Shown: one piece after another, positions 11,601 to 21,400 of the stretch
Position numbering within the stretch: the first letter of the stretch is position 1
How the letters are laid out: every line of letters begins with the position of its first letter
NCBI GenBank assembly: GCA_021464415.1
Contig: CM038469.1
Coordinates: 12,688,501-12,752,500, forward strand
Length of the DNA: 64,000 nt
Direction of reading: 5' to 3'
DNA from: Lonicera japonica
Lineage: Eukaryota > Streptophyta > Magnoliopsida > Dipsacales > Caprifoliaceae
Notes under the pieces: generated by a model
What the model was told of the DNA's origin: nothing
Seen by the model: the letters and a program-made list of their open reading frames with translations, nothing else
Databases searched by the model: none
Program-made: the position numbers and the translations under genes

Positions 11601-14600
11601 TTTTGTCAATAGGTCCCGACCCTTTCATTTTTATATTCCAGAATCAGGAATGGCAGAAAGGCACGACGCGGTGGGCTTTGGCCTGACCTGAGCCTAATGG
11701 GGCGGGTATGGGTTCTAAAATAAGAACCCAGTCGGGTTTGGGTTCACATTGATTTAACCTGTTTGACCTGACTTGAATATAATGTTTTTGAAACTTTAAT
11801 GACCTTATGATATCATGGGGGAATTGATAAATTTGACCCTAAAGTTTGGGGTCTATTGCAACTTTAATCCTAATGTTTCAATTTTAGTAATGCCAACCCT
11901 TAAGTGCCTTTAGTTATGCAATGTCAAATTGTCAACCCTCTGTCAACTTCCGTTTAAAAGCTCTTAACGAGGCTTACATGCCAAGCTGAAGTGGATCTAA
12001 CGTGGACAAATGAATTGTAATTTGACCTCGAAGTTAGGTATGTTGCAGCTTTAACCCTGATGTTTTAATTTTTGGCAATGTTAACTCCGAAGTTTCTTTA
12101 GTCATGCAATTTTAACCCTCTATCCGCTTTCGCTCGAAAGCTAGTAACAAAGGCTTACGTGGATAAAAATAATAATCCTGAAATATGATAAAAACGACAC
12201 AAACCCCAAATGAGAGTGGACGGAAACTAAATAATGCCATAACTTTGAATCTACATGCTAATTTTTTATAAATTTTGTTATTCGCCGAAGATTTCTAAAA
12301 ATGCATTTAACATGAACTAGCTATCTCTGTAATGATATTGGATTATTTTATTTTTAAATTTTTGGAATACTAAAATGGAAAAAAATGTATGTTTGTAGTC
12401 AGACCTGAGAATGGGTCGGGTCGGGTTTATGTCGTTTTTATTATGTTTCGGTATTATCATTTTTGTCCATGTTAGATCTACGTAAGCCTCCATTAAGAAC
12501 TTAAATTGGAAGTGGATGGAGGATTGACATTGCATAACTAAAAGAACTTTGGGGTTGACATTGCTAAAATTGAAACATCAGGTTTAAAGTTGCAAAATAT
12601 CCCCAACTTCAGGATCAAAGTTGTCACTTAATTTGTCCGTGTCAGTTGATTACGTAAGCCTCCGTTAAGAACTTTCAAATAGAAGTTGACGGAGGGTTGA
12701 CATTGAATAACTAAAAGAACTTAAGGGGTAATATTTCTAAAATTGAAACATTAGGTTAACGTTGCAATGGATCCCAAACTTCAGGGTCAAATTTGTTAAT
12801 TCCCCGATATCATGCAAGTACAACGTGGTGTGGTGGGGCGGGGCGTGGTGGGTCATGTTAGGGTTTTCTTAAAATGGATGTGCTTCAGTTTGGGTTTGGT
12901 CACCCATTTTTTTTTTTGAAAGACTGGGGCCGGGTTTAGCTTAACCTGCCCCAAACCGACCTGTTGCCATCCCTATCCAGAATCGCTTCTAAACCTTTTT
13001 TGTTACAGGTCATCCATGGATTAGAATTAATAATGAAATAAAAGTCCCACTGGACATACTCATATTCAGACTCATGAAGGCTTATATGCGCTCATCTGCT
13101 CTCCGGAAAGCTGCTTTACGGGTGCGTATTTCTCATATTTTAATTTTCCCATAAATCTGTGGGAAAACAACAAATTTTTTTTTTAATTCTTACCTTGCCT
13201 TTTATTCACTTTTCCATTTGATGTTCTATTTCTTCTATGTGCCTGACGGTAGTTTGTTCTTGGAATTCTTATCTTTCTGTTTTTAAATTTGGTAGGCGCT
13301 ATCTAAAACGTTGACTGTGGATAAGCTGCTTTATTTGAAGGAGCAATTTGCTCTACTGGAACCAAGCAAAAACGGTACCATAAGCTTGGAAAATATCAAA
13401 GCGGTTGGTCTCTTACTAAGCATTTAAATCTCATTACGGTGATTGACTTGAATGTTGCTCTCATTTTTTATTTATGATATTTTCAGGCTTTGACGAAACA
13501 TTCAACAGATGCCATGAAAGAGTTCCGTGTCCGTGATTTTTTGGCATCAGTACGTCCTTTAATCTCATGATAGACATAGCAATTGTCCCAAATTAAAAGT
13601 TCAATTTGACTGTTGCATGGTTTTAAGGAAACTCAAGTTTCAACATAATCAATGTTTAAGAATAAAACTTGTTTCTCGTGAGATCTAGTACATTGATTTA
13701 TGTCTAGTGTCCTACAAAGGAAACTGGCCTCTTAATTTGGGACGTCCCCAAAAGTAGTAGACTCTTGATTTGGGACATTCCAAACAACGGACAGGTGGAC
13801 TTTTAATTTGGGACAGAGAAACATGATGTTTTGACCCCTGTAGCTTTCAAGTGTAAACTATCTTAATCCTCTGTCATGGCAGCTTACTGCACTTCAATAC
13901 AGAAGGATGGATTTTGAAGAATTCTGTGCAGCTGCATTAAGTGTACACCAACTTGAGGCTTTTGATCAATGGGAGCAACATGCTCGTTGTGCCTATGAAC
14001 TTTTTGAGAAAGATGGAAATAGAGCCATTGTCATCGAGGAGTTGGCTTCTGTAAGTTGAATACTTCTTTTTAGGGGCTACATTTAGCATGCTGAATAACT
14101 GAATAAGGGCGCAGGATCGGGCAAATTGTCTCTTATCATGTTTGGTGTTGGTTTGGATTGGATATAAGGATGGATAACCAATCCCGGCTTCTCATCCCAC
14201 AAAACATGGATAAAATAAATAAATAACACTGAAGAGATGAGTTTATTTTATCATGTTGTGCGAGTCAAAGTGGTATTATAAAGAGACATACCATCACTTA
14301 TTTTATAAACGTATATACATATATATATATATATATATATGCTAGGTCTTAACACGTGCTAAAGGCACTATCAAGTATCAACCATTCAAAAAGCATCTTA
14401 AATCTTAGCCTCACAATTCTTTATTCCTTATGTATTTATAAGATCCAAAAGCCATTGCCCCTTATTTTATACTAGGTTGTAACCCATACCAGAGGCACTA
14501 TCAACCATTCAAAAAGCATCTTAAATCTAAGCCACACAATTCTTAATCCCTTATATATTTTTAAGATTCAAAAACCATTGCCCCTTATTCTATATATATA

Positions 14601-15989
14601 CACACACTAGGTCCTAACCCGTGCCAAAACACTACGACTTAAAAAAAAACATCTTCAATCTCAACCATACAATTCTTTATCGCTTATGCATTTCTAAGAT
14701 TCATAAACCATTGTTTCCTTATTATATATATATATATCTATGGAGAGCCCTTCTCTTAAGAACCGTCCTTAAGTGAGTTAACTAACTTAAGGACCATCCA
14801 TTTTGAGAGGGCAAATGAATAAATTTTTTCATGAAACTTGGTGGAGAAGATCTCTATAATGAGTAGATCATCTCCACTAAATTTCATAAAAAAATTCAAT
14901 CGGGAAGTGGGTTAACTGAACAATTGATGTGTATGTGCATTTCTAGAGGTTGAAATTTTAGATTTTTAACTAACCATTTTTCCCGTAATATAGAGATCAT
15001 CTCCACCTAATTTCATAAAAAAATTCAATCGGGAAGTGGGTTAACTGAACAATTGATGTATATGCGCATTTCTGGACGTTGAAATTTTAGATTTTTAATT
15101 AACCCCTTTTCTCGTTTGAGTTTTTTTGATAAAATTTGGTGGTGGTGATTTTTAATTAACAGTCCTTAAGAGAAGGGGACTGTATATATATTTGTTATAT
15201 CTTATGTACTTTTAAACTGAGACTGTTCCAAAATCCAAACATAGTATTGGAGTAAGTCTAATTCTTTCTTATCTGGCTTTTATCCTATCATATCGTGCCT
15301 TTTGTTCCACAATCCATTTGGATTGAGGGAATGGAATGGGAAGGAAAAGGAAAATAGGAGGGATTACATTTCATTCGTCTGATGAGAGGGATTGCCAATC
15401 TCCTTTATTCCTTTATTTTGTTTCCTTCCAATATTGAGAGGATTGAGAGGGAAAAGAAAAGTTTTTAATGAATTATTAATCTTATTCCAGATTTAACCTT
15501 AATTTGTTAACAATATATTAAATCACATTGTTTTCCTTTCTTTTATTTTTCCTTTTCAAACAAGAGTTATTTCCATTCCCTTCTATTGCATCCTTGGCTA
15601 TCCAAACAACAATGAAATTAAATTCACTCATTTTCATTCCAACCCCTCCTAATTAACGATTTGCTTTCCATTCCTTCCACTCAATCCAAACGTACTGCAA
15701 GTGCAAATACAAGAGTTTCTTCTCTTTGTTTGACATTTGTTGGAAATTCTACCTGTTATTTGTTGTGCTATAATAATATGTAATTTGCCTAGAGCAGATG
15801 AGCTTAGGTAGACCAAAATCTGATTCAATCTCAAAAATATTGTTCCAGGAACTGAGCCTCGGCCCATCCGTCCCAGTTCACGCCGTGCTCCATGACTGGA
15901 TTAGACACACTGATGGAAAGCTTAGCTTCCTCGGATTTGTCAAATTGTTGCATGGTGTCTCTAGCCGGTCTCTTGCTAAAGCCCATTAA
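8648..15989 (+). CDS. CRK: CDPK-related protein kinase (CRK), 11 exons, 599 aa
   Basis: Exons: 8648-9196, 10030-10160, 10311-10352, 10551-10659, 10910-10988, 11288-11584, 13009-13121, 13296-13403, 13487-13549, 13883-14050, 15849-15989. All introns are GT-AG and all phases join, giving 600 codons including TAA. A serine/threonine kinase of the plant CRK family, expected at the plasma membrane because MGICTSKPS offers an N-myristoylation Gly2 and palmitoylation Cys4. Residues 20-140 are a Pro/Ser/Lys-rich variable domain. Kinase domain from about 144: glycine loop GRGHFGYTC (152-160), VAVK Lys177, HRDLKPEN (271-278) with Asp273, DFG from 294, APE (318-320). A linker and four degenerate EF-hands (about 404-599) follow; they keep DG-type loops (EKDGNR, HTDGK) but lack full calcium ligands, which separates CRKs from true CDPKs. 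Length fits the family's roughly 600 aa. Which numbered CRK it is cannot be decided here. Confidence 0.95.
10329..10460 (+). repeat. 66-bp tandem duplication across the CRK exon 3 splice donor
   Basis: 10329-10394 and 10395-10460 are near-identical. Each starts GCTTTTGGATAGAATACTTT and carries the exon end plus donor CAAG|GTATT. The second copy therefore supplies a decoy donor at 10419. Using it would keep phase (66 bp) but run into an in-frame TAG within the first copy's intronic part. Confidence 0.85.
11646..12975. mobile_element. Outer MULE-type MITE in CRK intron 6
   Basis: Flanked by a perfect 9-bp duplication, TCCAGAATC, at 11637-11645 and 12976-12984. Ends are AGGAATGGCA and TGCCATCCCTA (imperfect inverted repeats). 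The 9-bp duplication points to a Mutator-like non-autonomous element. Removing the inner element leaves about 333 bp, rich in GGGCGGG / CCTGCCCC words. It belongs to the same family as 27513-27997. No coding sequence. Confidence 0.8.
11818..12805. mobile_element. Inner MITE nested in the outer one, 988 bp
   Basis: Long terminal inverted repeats of roughly 45 bp (left GGGGAATTGATAAATTTGAC, right as its reverse complement with a few changes). Flanked by a perfect 9-bp duplication, GATATCATG, at 11809-11817 and 12806-12814. Internal blocks about 'ttaaccctgatgtttcaattt' repeat in both orientations. Mutator-like by duplication size, non-coding. Confidence 0.85.
14316..14340. repeat. (AT)n microsatellite
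   Basis: Alternating A/T run in CRK intron 10, directly before a run of Helitron-like ends. Confidence 0.8.
14342..14725 (-). repeat. Three tandem copies of a Helitron-like 3' end
   Basis: CTAG at 14342, 14472 and 14607 each begins a ~130-bp unit: ACTAGGTCCTAACCCGTGCC, then a 'cattcaaaaagcatcttaaatct' block, then 'ccattgcccctta'. Read on the minus strand, each unit ends in a GC-rich stem region followed by CTAG and then T at the second and third copies, the form of a Helitron 3' terminus. No matching 5' TC end was identified. Confidence 0.45.
14742..15182. mobile_element. MITE in CRK intron 10
   Basis: About 440 bp with inverted ends GAGCCCTTCTCTTAAG and CTTAAGAGAAGGGGACT. The interior holds two direct copies of a ~130-bp block (around 14856 and 14990) containing CAATCGGGAAGTGGGTTAAC. 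It lies in an AT-rich target, so the duplication cannot be read. Related to the palindromic repeat at 38331-38565. Confidence 0.65.
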
Positions 15990-17032
15990 CACCTTTGAAT
16001 CCCATGCTCATTTCCCCCCGAATGCGGGGCCAATTATTATGCGAGGAGGTCAAAGTGCGTGCGAGCCAAAAGCATTATATTTCTCGAGGATCGGGGCATT
16101 GACCTCGTGCTAGGACCGAGGCATTTGGGTGTCCTACTGTAGAGCTGTTGTTGAATGTTGTACCTGATGTTGTGACATGTTGTACCAAGGGGTGGGATGT
16201 ATGAAATGGCCTTGCACCAACTGCTGTGCCTGGTAGTACATTTAACTGGTGTCTTCCCCCCATTATTTTTTTTAAGTTTTACTCTTTCCTAGTAATTTGG
16301 CTGTAAATCTAAGTGAGGACATTTGTTGTGCTTTAATATTATTTGGGGCATTCATATTAGCTGTTTGAAAATGAATATTATCAAATGTTTAACAAAATGA
16401 ATGTGATGTATGAGAGCTGTGAATTGAAAGCCTATTTATGTTTCTTGAAAGTTTAATCTCACTAAAAGATTATTTGAAATATTTCAATAAGATAACGATC
16501 GCATTATCTTTTGTTGAAGGATTTACTATACCAACACGCGCAAGAGACATGGTAGGTATAGTCATGTCAACAATATTTGGCACACAAGATCATGATGTTA
16601 AATACATGTTATGGGACCTTGTCCATCGCTAAGCATCCTGGTAGGCGTAAAATTATTGTGGCCAACAGCAAATTTAGAATTGCAAGTTGAGGGGACACGT
16701 GAATTCACAAAGAACTTCAATTTTTGATTTTTTACATAAATAAAATAAAAAGCGTCTCATAAAATTACATTATTTCTATACAAAACTTAAATTCATTATT
16801 TCTCGACAAAATAACTAGTGAATTATTGAAGATGAAAGCACAATATATGCATATATATAGTTCCAAGGGGAGGGGGCAGAGATGGATATTGAACCATGTT
16901 CCTTGTATAGAATCACACACTCACAGCTGCTGGGCAAAGTCTTGGAGAAATTTTAAAATGAAACGAGTGTCGCATGGTATTTGGTTGTTAGGTTCAAGTA
17001 TCTGATTCAGCATTACTTATTGTAATTTCAAA
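15990..17032. other. CRK 3' region and intergenic DNA
   Basis: 15990 to about 16430 is likely the CRK 3' UTR and downstream sequence. The rest is AT-rich; no gene, RNA gene or clear element was recognised. Confidence 0.5.
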
Positions 17033-17412
17033 GGAGTTGGTTGGTGGATGTTTTGAGTTGAATTTTTAATTTGAGTTTTTAAAATACGGTGTTTGGTAGA
17101 ATTTAAAAGTATGTTGAAAAGTGAATTTGATTTTTGTTTGAGTTTTTTCAACCAACTAAAAATTTTTATAAAAGAATTTCAAAAAATAGTAAAAATAGAT
17201 CTTATTTTATAGATCTCGACGAGTATGTTTTAAATATATATTTTTTATTTAATTTTGATTTTTGAATTTAAAGTTATGGTGTTTTAAAAGTTTTTTTAGA
17301 GAAAGAAAGTAAAGTTAAATAAATTTTGGGAAGCGTAAAAGTAGAGTTAATTTTGAGTTGAATTTTTAAAATTTGGGAAAAAAAACAAAAAAAAACAGAT
17401 ACCAACAGGGGC
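17033..17412. mobile_element. MITE, copy related to 35443-35831
   Basis: Shares long collinear blocks with 35443-35831, for example GTTGAAAAGTGAATTTG, ATCTTATTTTATAGATCTCG and a 'gatttaaagttatgg' block in the same order. The left end is blurred. Confidence 0.6.
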
Positions 17413-17603
17413 TTTGGTAAATTCATGTTGCTAATAGTATATATGTATATGTAAAGTCTGTTTTTAATATGGATTGTTTTTTTTTTATGACCTTTTTCTT
17501 TTCTTGAAAACATTTGAGAAATTTTTATAACAAAAAAATGTCATAAAAAGGTTTCATCATACGGACCGATCCAATTTGAAATATTCCGAGTATATATATA
17601 TAT

Positions 17604-18248
17604 GGTGCGTTTGGCGCGCCGGATAAGAAAGTAGGATATGATAGGATAAAGGCCGGATATAATAAAAGTCGGAATTAGTCGGATAGGAATTATGTGGGAT
17701 AGGGTATGAAAGGAATTAGTCGGATAAGGATTAAGCGAGATCGGACATGATAAGAACTAGTCGGATAAATATTTAATAAACTTTGCATTTGATGGAGTTT
17801 CGGATTATAAGTCCAAATATTATATAATACAACTTGCTTTTCTTTTAAAAATATATGCAATTTTAATTGTTATCCACAATTTTATTAGTTGAGTTATTCT
17901 GATTGTAGGTGGTTGAAAATTTTCATGAATAAATTTAATTATCTAAGAAAGTGTAAAGAAAAAGATTAAAATAAAAAAAAATATATTCATTTTGTTATCC
18001 TTGTTATCCGGTAATCATGGGATAAAATAATACCACCTATAGGGATGGTATATATTTATCCGGTTTTAAAAGGATAAAATGATAATTAATCCCGAGTGCA
18101 ATTCAGTTCCGAGTTGCGCCAAACGCGGGATATAATTAAAATATCATATCCACCTTTACGCCAAACGCGGGATATAATTTATTTATCCTATCATTTCTGA
18201 CACCAAACACTGGATATGATTAATTAATCCTGCACGAAAAACACACCC
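17604..18248. mobile_element. 645-bp MITE upstream of the SAP gene
   Basis: Imperfect inverted ends GGTGCGTTTGGCGCGCCGGA (left) and TCCTGCACG...ACACACCC (right). The interior repeats GCCAAACGCGGGATATAATT and GGATAAGGAT-type words. It inserted in a TA repeat, so the duplication is ambiguous. It ends 202 bp before the SAP gene start and may overlap its promoter. Confidence 0.7.
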
Positions 18249-18450
18249 ATATATTATTATCTATATTTTTATATTAAGTATTAGAATCTTTTGAATAATT
18301 TAAAATAATCTAAAGTGCATATGCATAGATGCCATGAGCAATTAAAATCCAATGAATTTTGTTCAAAAAATATACATAACAATTAGCACGAAAATATTCA
18401 TTCAAATCAACCAAACTAAACCAAATTTGTGTGTGGGATGACAGAGTGAC

Positions 18451-21400
18451 ATGGCTGAGAGGAAAGATCGGAAACGCTCTTTCATTTTAATTTCCTCGTC
18501 CTCCTCTGAATCTGAAGATGAAGATGACCAACAAGATTCAGACTCTCAATCAGAAGAAGAAGAAGATGAAGAAAGCCAAGATGAATCAGAGTCTGAATCG
18601 GAAGAAGAAGACGAGGACGATGATTTCGATGAGGCCGAGGATGACGACGAAGATAGTGTTCAGCAGATTAGCTATTCAACTTCTAGGTTCACTTCAATTT
18701 ACATATATATTCACACATTCTATTCCCTATAGTTATTGATTAGTGTATTGCAATTTGTTTTGGTTATTTCGATTTTTGTGTGATCAGTGATGATGATGAT
18801 GATCATCATGATAAGGATGGGAGTGAATCGGACGAGGAGGATTGTAATAAGTCTTCTCCCGTCGAAGCCAAATCTGCGTGCGAAAGAGTCGTATGCCTCC
18901 TAAAAGGTTAGGGTTTTTCCATTTCTTTACATATGTTATGACTTATGTGGTGTTTGATTTTGCCTCAATAATGCTCAATTTCAATCAAATTAAGTAAACA
19001 AGAAGTGAGCGAAATGTAAAACACCAATACTACCTCTTAATTACATTCTTTGTTTAGAAAATAAGAATGTATATTAAAATAGTAAGTTAAATTGTCAATG
19101 TGTCCGATATTCTGCCAATAATCCAGAAAAAAAGGAAAAAAGTTCTTGTATTTAGGTTCATTCGTATAAAAGAAGTAGAAATATTTTTTCATTGATATCG
19201 TTCAACAATAGGCATTAAGAAATCATAAGTATTCAGTATTCAGAGCGGATCCAGGATTACGGGGCCAAGGGAGCTTAGTGTGCAAAGACCAAATGCCTTA
19301 AGATATTTTGGAGTTCTGTTTTTTTATAATTTTTATAGTCGTTCTTGTTAGGACATACCGAGCCGAAATAATACTGAAGGGTGCAACTTTATTACTAATT
19401 TCTTTTTGAAAAGAGTAGAAGATAAAAGATGCAAAATTATTACCAGTAGTAAAAAGCACTCCCATTCCCATGTAAATTCATGAAACTAATCAAATTTTAT
19501 CAAAATCACACCTGGTAACGTGAGCAAAGAACCAATCTTTTGTATAATTACTCTCACCAACTATGTACACTAAATCTTGGTTAGGGTACAACTCTGCATA
19601 TCTTTCCCATAATCCATACTGTCTGAACCTGCCCATGGGATAACAAGATTAAGTTCAAGGTTAATTAACAAAGCCAGTAAGACTTAATATCAAATAAATC
19701 ATTTTTATTAAGTCAAAAGTTCAGTGTTAATCACTATATATATATATACACCTGTCGGGATGATTAACAAATAGATTGCTGATGTACTTAGGATTGGGAT
19801 CAGGAATGTTGATTTCCTGTCTCTTGGAGGCATAAACGAGATTGCCCTTAAATCTACAAATCAATTAATTCAATCAATCATTAATTTTTATCCAAATTAT
19901 AATATGAATATGAAAATGTCAATAAGCCACTCTCAATATTCAATATACTCAATCAATTCATATTATCAATCAAGCATAAACTTAATCAATCTACATTAAT
20001 ATGATTATCACTATGATTCATATCCATAAATTTAATTACATAAAAAAAATATCAATATCAATATGAATATGATTCATATCCATAAATTTCAACCATAAAC
20101 TCAATCAAGCATAAAAGGGGGAAAAATTACCAAGCCTAGTGAATCTGATTATCACTACTGTTTAAATGTATAAAAGCTCGAATCAAGCTTAAATAAATAA
20201 AGTAATTATAAAATTAAATTAACAAAAGGGGGAAAAATTACCAAGCTGAACTCTGGAATGGAGTGGTGTTGGAGGAGAGGAGGAGATTGTAGAGAGAGGA
20301 AGGGTAGATGAGGATCCTTCATCTTCTTCCTCATAGATGGCTACTGTGCCCAAATTTTTCCAGCCCCTCATTTCTTCCATGGAGCTCTGCCTTTTCTTTT
20401 CCCTTGACAAAAAGAAAGGAAAAGAAGACAACAGTTACCCAAACTTTTTAATTGAATGCCCTTAATTTGGAGGGAGAGAGACGATTGAGGCGTGCTTGGA
20501 GGGAGAGAGCCAAAGAGAAGAGCCGCTGAGAGAGAAACGATTTGGGAGAGGTTAGGGTTTGAGAGCAGTGGCGCTGAGAGAGAGACGACCCAAACTTTTT
20601 TTTTTTTCCCAACTTTCCAAGGGGTCGTCCGACCCCTCTTGTCCCAACGTGCGTCCGCCTTTGTTCAGAGACTTCAAAATCGAATGTCCCTTTAAACGTG
20701 CCTTATGTTTAGAAGAATGCACAGCTATTCTCTATTTTGTAATTTAATTAATTAATTCTTCTAATTGAATCATACTCTTGGGTTATCTGGGCAATTTTTA
20801 TGAAAAATATATGGATGATACTTGCTTAATGTATTGATCATATGATTTTCCTGTATATATGTGTATATTTTTGTGTGCGATACTTATGAAACAAATTTTA
20901 TTGAAAAAGATATTGTTACTGTTTGTTATAACTTATAATAAACCAAATGTAAATGTCTTGATCATATCATTATAAGGATATTGTCATTTCATGACGTCCT
21001 GTGAGTCTTTATTGAAAATCATTGTATTTTTAGCTCCTCAAAGTGCATTAATTATCGCATGATGCGTTCTGAAATTACAGGAAGGAGAGATTTACAACAA
21101 GAACTAAATCTAATGGAGTGTAAAGCTTATTTGCGGGAACACGGATTGAGATTGTCGGGGACTAAGGCAGAGTGCACAGAGAGGATCAAGGAACATTGGA
21201 GGTGGGTTTTTTCTTGCTTGCTTGCTATCGTTTTGTCTTCTTTAGGCCTTTGGAGTTTCTTTGATGACTTTGTTTTGTGATGATTGATACTTCAGACCCC
21301 AAGTTATGCAAGTTGTTTTCTTATATGATTCTTGATTAAGTCTGACTAGAAATTGTAATCCTGAACAATACATATGACTTTTTCTAACAAAGAATGACTA

